NCBI RefSeq assembly: GCF_000430505.1
Contig: NZ_AUMD01000019.1
Coordinates: forward strand, 62,001 to 126,000
Source: Eisenibacter elegans DSM 3317
Lineage (GTDB): Bacteria > Bacteroidota > Bacteroidia > Cytophagales > Microscillaceae
Length of the DNA: 64,000 nucleotides
Direction: 5' to 3'
Made by a program: the position numbers and the translations under genes. Of this stretch, positions 9,201-19,007 are shown piece after piece. The notes beneath the pieces are model-generated. The model was not told where the DNA came from. It saw only the letters and a program-made list of their open reading frames with translations, and did no database searches. Every line of letters begins with the position of its first letter. The stretch's first letter is position 1.

Positions 9201-9965
9201 TCAGCCCATTGCATTCAGAAAATCTTGTTTGCGCTCCTTGGCCAGACTGATTTCTTTGCCGCTCTGCATCCAAATCAGGGGCCTGTCTCCTTTTTTAAGG
9301 CGCTGTACATAAGGTGTGTTGACGATGTAAGAGCGGTGTACGCGTACAAACTGCGGGGAGTGTTTCAGTAGATTTTCGAAGTACTTGAGGTTTTTGGAGA
9401 TGATGTGCGTTTTGCCTGAGGCCAAGACTACGTGTACATAGGCGCCATCGGCTTCGAGATACTCGATATCAGACAGAGCTACATACTCATACCCCCCTAA
9501 CACGGGCAAACACAACGATTGAGGAGTTTCGGCATTGAGGTTATTGGCCAATGTTTGGAGGCGCTTGCTGTCTTGGAGGAGGGTTTGTTGTTGTTGTACT
9601 TTTTCAAAAGCCTGTATCAGATCCGGCTCTTGGATAGGCTTGAGCAGATAATCTAAGGCCGAAAGCCTGAAAGCTTGAATGGCATACTCACTGTAGGCGG
9701 TGGTGAAGATGATGGTCGGTTGGTATGGATGTTGGGCTAGCTCTTGGGCCAGCTGTAATCCTGATTTTTCGGGCATTTCGATGTCTAGGAGCATTACCTC
9801 GGGCTTGTATGCCTCGATGGCCGTAAGGGCTTCGTTGGCATCAGCCGACTCTGCTACTATCTCTACTTGGGGCAAGTGTTCGGCAATCATCAGGCGGAGC
9901 AAGCGGCGGGCTTGGGGCGAGTCATCCACCACTAGGGTGCGTAGTTTGGGTTTAGGCGTAGGCAT
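9201..9965 (-). CDS. LytTR-family response regulator
   Basis: 254 residues. The N-terminal receiver has acidic residues in VVDDS, phospho-acceptor Asp in MLLDIEMPEKSG, TTAYSEYA and LLKP(I). The C-terminal LytTR DNA-binding domain starts near residue 150 (YVALSDIEYLEADGAYVHV, then FVRVHRSYIVN). It lies 46 bases downstream of the LytS-like sensor gene on the same strand, so the two form a two-component pair in which the sensor should phosphorylate this regulator. Target promoters are unknown. Confidence 0.93.
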   Translation of the reverse strand: MPTPKPKLRTLVVDDSPQARRLLRLMIAEHLPQVEIVAESADANEALTAIEAYKPEVMLLDIEMPEKSGLQLAQELAQHPYQPTIIFTTAYSEYAIQAFRLSALDYLLKPIQEPDLIQAFEKVQQQQTLLQDSKRLQTLANNLNAETPQSLCLPVLGGYEYVALSDIEYLEADGAYVHVVLASGKTHIISKNLKYFENLLKHSPQFVRVHRSYIVNTPYVQRLKKGDRPLIWMQSGKEISLAKERKQDFLNAMG

Positions 9966-10011
9966 AATGGGTATTCGTTTTGGAGAGTAGTGTAATTATC
10001 AATCCCCGGGG

Positions 10012-13011
10012 TTAGTCTTTGTGTAATAGGTTTATTGCTTCGGGTAAGGTGAGGTGCAAGACTATACGTGTGCCGATGGGGTTTTGGTTTGCGTCATAGA
10101 GGTCTATGGTTTGGGTCTGGAGTTGGAGGTGGGTGTTTTTGTTTAGCAAATCAATTCTCTTTTGTATATTTTTAGTAGCAAAAGACTGATGTCGGTCTTG
10201 GTTTTTATTATTGATTTCCTGCGCACGTTTACGCCCTACACCGTTGTCTTCTATCACCACACAGAGGCGCTGGGGGTTGAGTATCACAAGCTTGATAAAA
10301 AGCTTTTTCAGACCTTTTTTATGCCTTAACCCGTGTTTTAGCGCATTTTCTACAAAAGGCTGGATAAGCAAAGTGGGGACGCTTAGCGCTTCTTGGTCGA
10401 GAGATTGGGGCACATCTATCTGCCACTCAAAGTCTTCTTCGAGCAACATTGCCTCCAAACCTATGTATAGCCTCAACATTTCTAGCTCTTCGGCTAAGGT
10501 AGTGTATTTTTTATCACTATTATGTAATATTTTTCTTACAAGATTAGCGAATTGGTTTAGGTACTGTACGGCCTTCTGCTTGTCATTCTCATAAATATAA
10601 CTCTTGATAGAGTTAAGGATATTGAACAAAAAGTGTGGGCTCATCTGTACCTGTAGCGCTGTTTGTTGCCAGAGTTTGAGTTCGTTTTCGAGGGCAATGC
10701 GTTTGAGGGTTTCGGCTTGTTGGCGCTGGAGGCGCTTCATTACCTGCGTCAGTATCAGCACCACTAGCCCCACACAGGCCAATGCCAAAAGGCTGAGTAC
10801 CCAAGTACGTAGCCAAAAAGGTGGCAATACCTCCCCTTTCAACAAGATTCGGTTGGCTGAACTGCGCCCTTTATGGTCTAAAAGTTTGATTTCCAGCACA
10901 AACTTCCCCGTAGGAAGCGTATTGAGCACTATAGCGTCCGTGTTGGCAGGCAGATACACCCAAGTAGTGTCTTGATTAAGGCGATAGGCGTAGCGAAATT
11001 TGTCGGCAGAGTGATAGCTGACAGCCTCCAACTCAATGCTGAGGCCATCTTCTGGCCCCAAGGTCAACAATTGGGCTGCATCTACCCTTTTCCCTCCTTG
11101 ATAAAGCGCCTTGAGTACTAGTTTGGGCGGCGGTTTATCGAAACTATAGGCCACTGGCAGACTCTGCACCCCTTTGGAGGTAGCCAGCCACACTCGGTCT
11201 TGTAGGATACATAAGTCCAGCACATCATCCGAAATCAATCCGTCAATCTGATTGAATGAGCTCCAAGCATCCTTGCCCCTATCCCATACCCACAGCCCTC
11301 GGTTAGTGGCTATCCAAAGTTGCTGTTGGTGTTGTACTAGGACATAGCCCTGCACTTCACTAGGAAGCTGGGCAAGCGGCTTCAGAAAGCGCTCCGGAGT
11401 CCACTCATACAGCCAGCCTTCGAAGTTAAGGATGAAGAGACGTTGTTCGGTTTCGTTCCAGACAATATCGAGCACTTGTTGGTCTTGAAGCCAAATTTGC
11501 CTCACAAGATAGGTGCTGTCTTCATAAGAAGTTTGCAACAATCCTTTGTTGGTGGCTATCCATAGCCAATCGCGGCGGGTGTCATAAGCCAAAGCCCTCC
11601 CCCATTGCTTGTTGATAAACCTTCTATTCACCCCTGTTTTTAGCGGAGGGGATAAGTCAGCCAATGATTTGCCGACAAAGGTTCCATTAGAACTGGCCAC
11701 TACATATTCATGAGGGGTTTGGTAAAAGTCCTTTGCTGCTCCAATATTATCTCCACAATCTATCCTATGGCCGTTTTCTAGGGCAAACAAGTTGCTATTG
11801 GTATTGAAGTAGACCCTTTTATCTATGTTGTTGTATACTATACAGCGAATATCGGAGCGTGTAGGCAACTGATGTAAGCAGAAAATGCCCGTGTGAGGGT
11901 TTAGCTGATAAAGTGTCCCAGAGGTATTTCCAAAATAAATGTGCTTCGTGTCGTGGGTGATTTTGAGTACCCGGTCGGCAATATGCCAGTTTACCCACTG
12001 CAAATCAGGAATATACAGTATACCATTGTGTAAGGTACTGAGCCAGATGGCCCCGCTGCGGTCTTCCAAAAAAGACGAGAGCGCAAACTCTTCGAGCATT
12101 GTTTGGACGGTGTTGCGCTTGGGGTCAAAAATCACGGCTCCGGTATAAGTCAGAATCCAAATACGGCCCTGTTTATCAAGGAATGTCTCGGTGATTTTTT
12201 TGCCTTTGAGTGCAGCCTCTAACAAGGGGATGTGCTCTTCTCGAAAAGTATCTACACTAGCGTTGTAGCGGTATGTTTTGGTGGTGATGGATTCCCACAT
12301 CCAAGTCTGTTGCCCATCATAGATAATCCGCAACAACATCGTAGGAGTCTTGAGGTGTTGTTGATTGATTACCTTGGTTATTCGCTTGGCCTTATCCATA
12401 CGGTATAAGTTTTCGTCGGCGATAATCCAAGTAATGTCGTTTTTGTCAGTACGTACACGCCAAGCCGTTTTGATTTCGAGCATAGAGGCAGTTGGGGCTT
12501 CGTAAAAACTACTGACATCACTAGCCGCATCATAAAGAATCAAACCATTTTGAGCCGCTATCCAAATATTATTGGTATTGGGCACAGCCACAATATTGGT
12601 TACGGACGATTCCCCTAGGGTCTCTATTTCGCGCATTTCGCCTTTGTCAATCACAAAGACCTGTCCGGTGAAATTATAACAATAAATCCGCCCGTTGGAG
12701 GTTTGAATCAGGCCTGTCATAGATTTGCTGCGCTGAGTAGGCGCTTTGAAGGCCTCAAAACGGATGCCGTTGTAGCGGAAAACTCCCGCATCGCAGCCTA
12801 TCCAGATAAAGCCCTGTTGGTCTTCGAGGAGGCAATATACCTCGTTGCTGGGCAGCCCCTGGTCGGAGTTGATTACACGAAAACTGGGCTGCTGAGCCTG
12901 AAGTGTTGTGGGTTTTTGGGACAAACAAAAAACTACCAAGGCCGCCAACAATAGCTGTGGCAGTCTTGGCAAGATGATGTTTTGTATGGTATGTAATTGC
13001 CTGATAGGCAT
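10012..13011 (-). CDS. Two-component propeller sensor histidine kinase, LytS type
   Basis: About 999 residues from ATG at 13011 (MPIRQLHT). A hydrophobic signal/anchor (LLLAALVVFCLS) leads into a periplasmic region of two-component-regulator propeller repeats (LPSNEVYCLLEDQQGFIWIG, and LWIATNRGLWVWDRG repeats), then a Y_Y_Y immunoglobulin-like domain. One transmembrane helix follows (WVLSLLALACVGLVVLIL). The cytoplasmic His-kinase domain carries the phosphorylatable His in QMSPHFLFNILNSI, and the ATPase region has PFVENALKHGL and DNGVGRKR. It pairs with the LytTR regulator downstream and follows an MBL hydrolase gene by 39 bases. In related Bacteroidota systems such propellers sense extracellular ligands, often glycans; the ligand here is unknown. 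Confidence 0.93.
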   Translation of the reverse strand: MPIRQLHTIQNIILPRLPQLLLAALVVFCLSQKPTTLQAQQPSFRVINSDQGLPSNEVYCLLEDQQGFIWIGCDAGVFRYNGIRFEAFKAPTQRSKSMTGLIQTSNGRIYCYNFTGQVFVIDKGEMREIETLGESSVTNIVAVPNTNNIWIAAQNGLILYDAASDVSSFYEAPTASMLEIKTAWRVRTDKNDITWIIADENLYRMDKAKRITKVINQQHLKTPTMLLRIIYDGQQTWMWESITTKTYRYNASVDTFREEHIPLLEAALKGKKITETFLDKQGRIWILTYTGAVIFDPKRNTVQTMLEEFALSSFLEDRSGAIWLSTLHNGILYIPDLQWVNWHIADRVLKITHDTKHIYFGNTSGTLYQLNPHTGIFCLHQLPTRSDIRCIVYNNIDKRVYFNTNSNLFALENGHRIDCGDNIGAAKDFYQTPHEYVVASSNGTFVGKSLADLSPPLKTGVNRRFINKQWGRALAYDTRRDWLWIATNKGLLQTSYEDSTYLVRQIWLQDQQVLDIVWNETEQRLFILNFEGWLYEWTPERFLKPLAQLPSEVQGYVLVQHQQQLWIATNRGLWVWDRGKDAWSSFNQIDGLISDDVLDLCILQDRVWLATSKGVQSLPVAYSFDKPPPKLVLKALYQGGKRVDAAQLLTLGPEDGLSIELEAVSYHSADKFRYAYRLNQDTTWVYLPANTDAIVLNTLPTGKFVLEIKLLDHKGRSSANRILLKGEVLPPFWLRTWVLSLLALACVGLVVLILTQVMKRLQRQQAETLKRIALENELKLWQQTALQVQMSPHFLFNILNSIKSYIYENDKQKAVQYLNQFANLVRKILHNSDKKYTTLAEELEMLRLYIGLEAMLLEEDFEWQIDVPQSLDQEALSVPTLLIQPFVENALKHGLRHKKGLKKLFIKLVILNPQRLCVVIEDNGVGRKRAQEINNKNQDRHQSFATKNIQKRIDLLNKNTHLQLQTQTIDLYDANQNPIGTRIVLHLTLPEAINLLHKD

Positions 13012-13050
13012 ATATTCAGTTTGAAAATCAAAGTAATAAAACCACACGCA

Positions 13051-13947
13051 TTAATGGCTTCCCTCTGTGCGTTTTTTCCAATAACGTATCAGACCGGCCA
13101 CACTCATAAACGCCGGGTTGGCTGCCTGATACTGTGCTAGGCGGCGCTCGGTATAGCCAGCCTCTCGTAATTGTTGGTTGACGTAGTGATTAAACTCCGT
13201 AACAATCTCATTTTGAGGTATTTCTTTTTCCCATCTTACTTTGACAAACTGCGCATAATCTACTAGGTGATGCTCCAGCTCATCGAGGTGTTCTTTATAG
13301 TTTTGGTGTACCCCATAGTGTGTTAGGTAGAGCTGTGAGGGAGCCAAGTTGCGTAGGGTTTGGATAGACTGCTGCCACTTTTCGAGGTGGATATCGGGCG
13401 GAGGGCAGGGCGGAATGACCATCCCGTCTGCCCCGATTTTGACACCGGCCACATCTCCGGTAAACACCACATCCTCCAACTGCCAAGCAATATGATGGTA
13501 GGCGTGGCCGGGGGTGTACCAAGCCTTGAAGCGGCGATTGCCGATAGTGATGGTGGTCTGGTCTTCGGGTGCTACGATTTGCGCCAGCGGAATATCACGC
13601 ATTTCGCCCCAAAGTACGTCCATCTGGTCTAGATAAATACGCCTAGCCGACTCTGTCAGCTTGCTAGGGCTTGATAAGTGTCCCGCCCCAAAGGGGTGAA
13701 CATACACCTTTGCCCCGTGTTCGGCAAAAGCCCACGCAGCCCCAGCGTGATCAAAGTGGATGTGGGTTACGAAAACGTGCTTGATGTCTGTAACGGCGTA
13801 GCCCGCCTTGGCTATCCCTGCTTCGAGGGTCTTAAAAGTAGAGTGTGGTCCGCTTTCGACCAAGACCGGCCCTTCGGAGGTTTCTACCAGAAAGGCGGCG
13901 ATAGTAGTGTCGTTTTCTAAAAAATGGAGGTCTATCAGGTGTATCAT
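13051..13947 (-). CDS. MBL-fold metallo-hydrolase
   Basis: 298 residues with the metallo-beta-lactamase metal motif THIHFDHAG near residue 62, HPFGAGHL, the TPGHAYHH motif and LTHYGVHQ near the C-terminal part. This arrangement resembles glyoxalase II-like hydrolases of the MBL superfamily; the substrate cannot be assigned. No signal peptide. It is the first gene of a probable three-gene operon with the LytS-like sensor and LytTR regulator. Confidence 0.88.
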   Translation of the reverse strand: MIHLIDLHFLENDTTIAAFLVETSEGPVLVESGPHSTFKTLEAGIAKAGYAVTDIKHVFVTHIHFDHAGAAWAFAEHGAKVYVHPFGAGHLSSPSKLTESARRIYLDQMDVLWGEMRDIPLAQIVAPEDQTTITIGNRRFKAWYTPGHAYHHIAWQLEDVVFTGDVAGVKIGADGMVIPPCPPPDIHLEKWQQSIQTLRNLAPSQLYLTHYGVHQNYKEHLDELEHHLVDYAQFVKVRWEKEIPQNEIVTEFNHYVNQQLREAGYTERRLAQYQAANPAFMSVAGLIRYWKKRTEGSH

Positions 13948-14143
13948 ATCGCTGAAGATAGGGGGTAAAAATGGTAGGTTAGCTTACAAAATTAGCAAAA
14001 AAGCCTTGCCACGCAAGCTTTTTTTAGCGCTCAAATGGATGGTTATCACTCACAAACCCAAGTCTTGGTTTGATAAAATATTTCTCTTCCCCTTCACTGC
14101 CCCTGATTATCTTGTTCTATATTTTATCAAAGATTCATTGGAT

Positions 14144-14476
14144 ATGATTAGAGCTGCTTTTTTTCCTTTGGTTTTGACTTTGGTGCTGGCCGCTCTCACG
14201 GCTTGGCATGCTCAGGCTTGCCTACAACAAGTTTTAGGTATCGAACACGAGATTGCTATTTCTGACATCAGTATCATCAATGATACTGACGAAGACCTGT
14301 ATATCTACAATGGACAAACACACATAGCCCTCACCCGGCTTGGCGGCGCTACGAGCATCCCCTGCGAAATAGGACGGCGAATTTACCGAAGCAACGGCAA
14401 AATCAAAGGCTCCCTGCTTTTTACAGTACAAGACTATATGTGTGGAAAACCTATCAAGATTTCAGCCTATTTGTAA
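14144..14476 (+). CDS. Small secreted protein of unknown function
   Basis: 110 residues from ATG at 14144; the frame is open further upstream but the signal peptide (MIRAAFFPLVLTLVLAALTA) fixes this start. The mature part has four Cys residues and the patterns ISIINDTDEDLYIYNGQ and GGATSIPCEIGRRIY, probably a small disulfide-stabilised beta fold. No family recognised. Divergent from the MBL gene. Confidence 0.6.
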   Translation: MIRAAFFPLVLTLVLAALTAWHAQACLQQVLGIEHEIAISDISIINDTDEDLYIYNGQTHIALTRLGGATSIPCEIGRRIYRSNGKIKGSLLFTVQDYMCGKPIKISAYL

Positions 14477-14636
14477 CATAATTTTTTATGTGTAAACTTG
14501 CCTCCCTAAGGCTTGATAAGGAAAGTGAGGCAACAAAAACACTGAAAGGTTGCTCCAAATGCTCTCCTATTTATTCATTTTAACAAATTCCAAAACACAA
14601 GCTCTTAGAAAAATCATCGCCTGAGGTTTGAGACAT

Positions 14637-14753
14637 GCCACTGGACATTTTTCAAACCCCACAGTTAAAACTGTGGGCTAGGTCTCATTTTATCCTCCAA
14701 TAAGGCCTTAGCCTGTCTCGGAGCAGGGCTTCGAGCTACTTGTCCAGTGGTGT
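14637..14753. repeat. Family A palindromic repeat, copy 3 (reference full copy)
   Basis: 117 bp bounded by CCACTGGACA at the left and TGTCCAGTGG at the right, a perfect 10-bp terminal inverted repeat. The internal stem is CCCACAGTT-AAAACTGTGGG, followed by GGTCTCATTTTATC, AAGGCCTTAGC, TCGGAGC and GAGCTACT. It has no coding capacity. Confidence 0.85.
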
Positions 14754-14851
14754 GTTAGAGAGCTTATCCCTTGCTAATTTTCCTACTTTGGGTAAAATTC
14801 CGTTTTTTTGTAACTTCAACTCGATATTACCAAGCTTTCCCTTTCTTTTTT

Positions 14852-15598
14852 ATGACTCCAAAATACTCGTTGCTTCTCGTAGCGCTCCTGGCCTTAGTTA
14901 TGAGTGCTTGTGTAGATACAGCCAAAAGTGTAGAACAAGCCAAACAAATGCTTGAAAACCAACAACCTCGCCAAGCCGTCGAACTGCTCAACCGCGCCAT
15001 CAAAAACGGGGGTGAGTCTGCCGACTTGTTCAATATGCGTGGGGTGGCTTATTTCAGTTTGCAGGAGTTCGACAATGCCTTGTTGGACTATGACCGCGCC
15101 ATTGCCCTTGATAAGCGTAACTATAAGCCTTTCTACAACCGCGCCTTGGTCAAAGAAGCGCTTCAAAACTATCAGGGCGCTATCGAAGATTACTCTCAAG
15201 CCATCGCCCTAGCTATTGATGAAGCAGATCTTTACCTCAACCGAGCGGCGGTTTTTGCCACTACTGGCGACACGGCCGCCGCTTTCCGAGACCTTAACAA
15301 AACCCTAGAGCTACGCCCCGAAGATGCAATGGCGCATTATAACCGTGGCAATATCTTGTATCGCAATGCTGAGTGGCCGGCGGCTTCAGAGGACTTTCGC
15401 GCTGCTATCCGTGCAGATGCCAAATTTGCTAGGGCACATTTTGCGCTTGCGCTCAGTCTTTTGCAACAAAGCCCCGAGCAAAGTGAACAGCCTTGCCTCC
15501 ACCTCCAACAGGCCAAACGCCTAGGCCATCCAGAGGCCGAAGCTTTGCTTGAAAAATATTGCCGCAATACTTCTGACCAAACTCCCAACAAACAGTAG
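14852..15598 (+). CDS. TPR-repeat lipoprotein
   Basis: 248 residues from ATG at 14852 (MTPKYSLLL), chosen because a lipoprotein signal follows with lipobox LVMSAC. About six tetratricopeptide repeats cover the rest: AVELLNRAIKNGG, FNMRGVAYFSLQEFDNALLDYDRAIALD, FYNRALVKEALQNYQGAIEDYSQAIAL, LYLNRAAVFATTGDTAAA, and AHYNRGNILYRNAEWPAASEDFRAAI. Probably anchored in the outer or inner membrane as a protein-protein adaptor. It begins a three-gene plus-strand run with the next lipoprotein (8-base gap) and the Sua5-type gene. Confidence 0.85.
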   Translation: MTPKYSLLLVALLALVMSACVDTAKSVEQAKQMLENQQPRQAVELLNRAIKNGGESADLFNMRGVAYFSLQEFDNALLDYDRAIALDKRNYKPFYNRALVKEALQNYQGAIEDYSQAIALAIDEADLYLNRAAVFATTGDTAAAFRDLNKTLELRPEDAMAHYNRGNILYRNAEWPAASEDFRAAIRADAKFARAHFALALSLLQQSPEQSEQPCLHLQQAKRLGHPEAEALLEKYCRNTSDQTPNKQ

Positions 15599-15606
15599 TA
15601 GCTTGT

Positions 15607-16332
15607 ATGTACAAAAAAACGACCGCTGTTTGCCTCCTGGCAGCCCTGGTGCTCTTGGGAGCCTGTAACCGCAACTTACGCGAGGAGGCCGAAATGGCCA
15701 TCACTGTGCTCGATATCCGAGGCTTTCCCGTAGTTGGTGCTAATGTTACGATATATGCCAACGAAGAACACTGGGCCACAGAGCAAAACCCATTACAAGA
15801 AACAGCCCTTACGGACAATAGCGGAAAAGTTAGTTTTTTTCAGTTGCCTAGCGGCACATATTTTGTAGACATACAGCGTGATTCGCTCAACAACTGGGAG
15901 AACAAGCGGGAGGTAGAAATAATTGCTACTATTTATGGCTTCCGCAACGAAGAGATTTTTGTGCTCAATAATAGCCGTATGGGTAGTCTTAGTGCTGCCT
16001 CAGGGCGCAACTGGCAACTTACTGATATTCAGCTTGCCGGCGAAAGTATAAAAACTCAGCCAGGGTTTGAATGTTTGCGTGATAGCGGCTTGCGCTTTTT
16101 CAAAAATGGGCGTTATGAAGTCATCTCCGGAGCAATTACTTGTCCTGAAGATGATAACCCTGCCAATCGCCAAGGGCTTTGGCGCTTTAACGACCAGCAG
16201 ACCCTGCTCATTCTTCAGAGCCAAGCCGGACAAGTTCGAGAGCTGCTCTTAGAAGACCTCAGCCAAAAGAGATTGAAAGTGGGGCAAAATTTTAATGGCA
16301 TCTTGATTGATATTATTTATGAACAGCGCTGA
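15607..16332 (+). CDS. Lipoprotein with carboxypeptidase-regulatory-like and lipocalin-like parts
   Basis: 241 residues. Lipobox VLLGAC after an N-terminal hydrophobic segment. Residues ~30-110 look like a carboxypeptidase-regulatory/CNA-B type beta sandwich (VLDIRGFPVVGANVTIY, DNSGKVSFFQLPSGTYFVDI). The C-terminal ~120 residues resemble a lipocalin-like/META beta domain (NWQLTDIQLAG, LRFFKNGRYEVISG, GLWRFNDQQTLLI). Predicted surface or periplasmic lipoprotein of unknown ligand. Its last codons overlap the start of the Sua5/TsaC gene, implying translational coupling. Confidence 0.75.
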   Translation: MYKKTTAVCLLAALVLLGACNRNLREEAEMAITVLDIRGFPVVGANVTIYANEEHWATEQNPLQETALTDNSGKVSFFQLPSGTYFVDIQRDSLNNWENKREVEIIATIYGFRNEEIFVLNNSRMGSLSAASGRNWQLTDIQLAGESIKTQPGFECLRDSGLRFFKNGRYEVISGAITCPEDDNPANRQGLWRFNDQQTLLILQSQAGQVRELLLEDLSQKRLKVGQNFNGILIDIIYEQR

Positions 16333-17287
16333 AAACTCCCTCTTAGGCCAAGCCATCCAACTCCTCACCACAGGCGAGTTGGTTGGCATTCCTACCGAAA
16401 CAGTCTATGGGCTGGCAGCCAATGCGCTGGATGCACAGGCGGTTTTGAAAATATTTGAAGCCAAAAACCGACCTACGTTTGACCCACTAATCGTACACGT
16501 ATCACCGGAAAGCAACTGGCAACAGTGGGTGCGCGATATTCCTCCAGAGGCCACACAGTTGCTCGAAGCTTTCAGCCCGGGGCCTATCACGGTGCTCTTG
16601 CCCAAGGCAGCGGTCATTCCTGATTTGGTAACGGCAGGGTTAGATACAGTGGCTATCCGTATTCCCAAACACCCGCTTACCTTGGCCTTATTGGCACAGC
16701 TACCTTTTCCTTTGGCAGCTCCCAGCGCCAACCCTTTTGGCTATATCAGCCCTACCACTGCCGAGCACGTCCGCCAACAACTCGGCCATAAAGTTAAGTT
16801 GGTGCTTGATGGCGGTTCGGCCACTGTCGGGGTAGAGTCGACCATTGTTGGCTTTGATACCTCTCCGCCTACAGTATACCGCCTAGGCGGTGTGGCACTC
16901 GAAGCCATCGAGGCGCAGATTGGCCCAGTACAAGTACAAACACATTCCAGCTCCAACCCCAAGGCTTCGGGGATGCTCGAAAGCCATTATGCACCACGCA
17001 AGCCTTTGGTGTTAGAAAGCCCTGAGCTGCTGTTGTCTCATTATGCCCCTTCTCAAATAGCAGCCCTGCGCTGGAGCAGTTATTCTCCTGTGTTGCCCAA
17101 AGAACAGCAGTTTGTGCTGTCGCCTATGGCCAACCTATCAGAGGCCGCCCGCAACTTATTTGCTGCCTTGCGCCAGCTCGACGCATCGGATTGCAGCATC
17201 ATCTCTGCGGCTCCAGTACCAGAGCTGGGACTAGGCCGTGCTATTAACGACCGGCTACGCCGCGCTTCCGCACCTAGGCCAGAATAA
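16319..17287 (+). CDS. L-threonylcarbamoyladenylate synthase (Sua5/TsaC)
   Basis: About 322 residues from ATG at 16319 (MNSAENSLL), which overlaps the preceding stop by 14 bases. The YrdC-type catalytic domain shows GIPTETVYGLAANA, KNRPTFDPLIVHV, PGPITVLLPK, VAIRIPKHPL and APSANPFGYISPTTAEHV. The C-terminal Sua5 domain (SGMLESHYAPRKPL, then DASDCSIISAAP) makes this the longer Sua5 form rather than short TsaC. It makes threonylcarbamoyl-AMP from Thr, bicarbonate and ATP for the universal t6A37 modification of ANN-decoding tRNAs. Cytoplasmic. Confidence 0.94.
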   Translation: MNSAENSLLGQAIQLLTTGELVGIPTETVYGLAANALDAQAVLKIFEAKNRPTFDPLIVHVSPESNWQQWVRDIPPEATQLLEAFSPGPITVLLPKAAVIPDLVTAGLDTVAIRIPKHPLTLALLAQLPFPLAAPSANPFGYISPTTAEHVRQQLGHKVKLVLDGGSATVGVESTIVGFDTSPPTVYRLGGVALEAIEAQIGPVQVQTHSSSNPKASGMLESHYAPRKPLVLESPELLLSHYAPSQIAALRWSSYSPVLPKEQQFVLSPMANLSEAARNLFAALRQLDASDCSIISAAPVPELGLGRAINDRLRRASAPRPE

Positions 17288-17317
17288 CCCCTCGATATTT
17301 TAGCTCACAAAACACCT

Positions 17318-18940
17318 ATGAAACCAATTCTTGTCAAACTCATACAACTCGGTGTCAGCCCCGAAACTACACTAAAAGAAGCACGACTGTACCACCAAAC
17401 TAATGGTTTGGCGGCTCTTTTTGGGGGCTTGGCACTGACTTCGGTCTTGGTTTTTGTAGGAATGGGCTTTAGCTGGCCACCCATCGTCATTCAGGCAATC
17501 TCTACTGTGGTGTATAGTGCTGTCCTTATCCTGACCAGCACCCGCCAGCTGATGGCGGCAAGGCAAGTACTGATATATTATTTTGAAATACAGATGTTTT
17601 TGGGTTCGTGTATTTTCTTTACAGAGGGCTTGAGCGAAGGTACTTATACTAGCAATGTGATGCTTTTTCTAATCTTCCCACCTACCTTGGCGTTGATTTT
17701 GGAGCTGTCTATCCTCCGACACAGTCTCATTGCGTTGCTCCTCATTACACTGCTACACTTTATGCCCTATGTGTTCCCTGCCTTGGTGGGGGTTGTTGTC
17801 AACCCCACACAGCAAATGTTTTTCTTTAGTATGGCCATTTACTATATCTTGATAATGTTTGCCGGAATTATGTATATCATTGATAACCAACGCAAATGGA
17901 GTGAACGAAAGATAGCACAACAAGTACAGGCACTACACGAAAGCCAAGAAGAACTACAAGGGCTGAACCAAGAAATCACGGCTCAAAATGAGGAATTGTA
18001 CCAAAACCAAGAAGAAATCTTAACACAGCGTGATTTTATAGAACAAAAACTCAAGGAACTGGAAATTGCCAACCGCAGAATGGGTAATAATGAAGAGGTG
18101 TTGCGCAAAGCATTTCAGCGTTTGAAAGAAAAAGAATCTCAAGTAGTTGCATTCAACAAAGAGTTGCAAAGCCTCAACAATCAAATGCAGAGCAGTATCA
18201 ATGCTGCGCAAACAATACAACAGGCAATCCTGCCTACCCAAGCGCAGCTTCAGAATGCCTTCCAAGATTATTTCGTGCTTTATAAGCCCAAAGACATTGT
18301 GTCGGGCGATTTTTATTGGATGAGCCAAACCAGTACGCACCGTTTTGTGGTCGTGGCTGATTGCACGGGCCACGGGGTGCCCGGCGCGTTTATGACCTTG
18401 ATAGGCGCTTTGTTGCTACACCGTATCATCAAGCTAGAACATATCTACACTCCTTCGCGGATTCTCGAAGCATTACACCAGCATATAGGCGAAGCCCTAC
18501 GACAAGGCCAAACTGGCAACAACAGCGGGATGGACATTGCAGTGTTGCGCCTGCCCAAAAGAGATATCGCTCAAGAGCCTGCGCTATTTGCCGGAGCCAA
18601 GCTCAACCTGTATGTATACCGCCAAGGCGCGTCCACACTAGACAAAGTAGCCGGAGCAAGGCGCTCCGTAGGGGGATGGCAAAACCCTCATACCTTGTTT
18701 GTAGACCACGATGTGGCGCTTGAGCCAGGCATCCAGCTCTATATGGGTAGCGACGGAATACAAGACCAAAACAACAGCCAGCGCAAACGCCTCGGCGACA
18801 AGGCTATCCTTGGTGCGCTCTTAGCAGAAGCCCAAAGCCCAATGCAACGCCAAAAAGAAGTAGTAGAAGCCCTGCTCAACGAACATCAAGGACAAGAGCT
18901 ACAGCGCGACGATATGCTGATGGTGGGGTTGAAATACTAA
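17318..18940 (+). CDS. Membrane SpoIIE-type serine phosphatase
   Basis: 540 residues. The N-terminal ~200 residues contain about six transmembrane helices. A long Gln/Glu-rich coiled coil (AQNEELYQNQEEILTQ) comes next, then a SpoIIE PP2C phosphatase domain from ~residue 290: YKPKDIVSGDFYW, ADCTGHGVPGAFMTLIG, SGMDIAVLRL and DGIQDQNN. The metal-binding Asp residues (GDFYW, ADCTGHG, DGIQD) are all present. Likely a membrane sensor that dephosphorylates an anti-anti-sigma-type partner or other Ser/Thr phosphoprotein. A paralogue with the same architecture is at 39412-40818. Confidence 0.9.
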   Translation: MKPILVKLIQLGVSPETTLKEARLYHQTNGLAALFGGLALTSVLVFVGMGFSWPPIVIQAISTVVYSAVLILTSTRQLMAARQVLIYYFEIQMFLGSCIFFTEGLSEGTYTSNVMLFLIFPPTLALILELSILRHSLIALLLITLLHFMPYVFPALVGVVVNPTQQMFFFSMAIYYILIMFAGIMYIIDNQRKWSERKIAQQVQALHESQEELQGLNQEITAQNEELYQNQEEILTQRDFIEQKLKELEIANRRMGNNEEVLRKAFQRLKEKESQVVAFNKELQSLNNQMQSSINAAQTIQQAILPTQAQLQNAFQDYFVLYKPKDIVSGDFYWMSQTSTHRFVVVADCTGHGVPGAFMTLIGALLLHRIIKLEHIYTPSRILEALHQHIGEALRQGQTGNNSGMDIAVLRLPKRDIAQEPALFAGAKLNLYVYRQGASTLDKVAGARRSVGGWQNPHTLFVDHDVALEPGIQLYMGSDGIQDQNNSQRKRLGDKAILGALLAEAQSPMQRQKEVVEALLNEHQGQELQRDDMLMVGLKY

Positions 18941-18953
18941 GTACCACACCAAT

Positions 18954-18999
18954 CCTTAGTCCACAGTTTTAACTGTGGGGTTTGAAAATGTCCGGTGGC
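18954..18999. repeat. Family A repeat fragment, copy 4 (inverted)
   Basis: Only the CCACAGTTTTAACTGTGG stem and the GGGTTTGAAAATGTCCGGTGGC end remain, in inverted orientation. It lies just after the SpoIIE gene, where the stem could act as a terminator. Confidence 0.7.
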
Positions 19000-19007
19000 G
19001 TGTTACA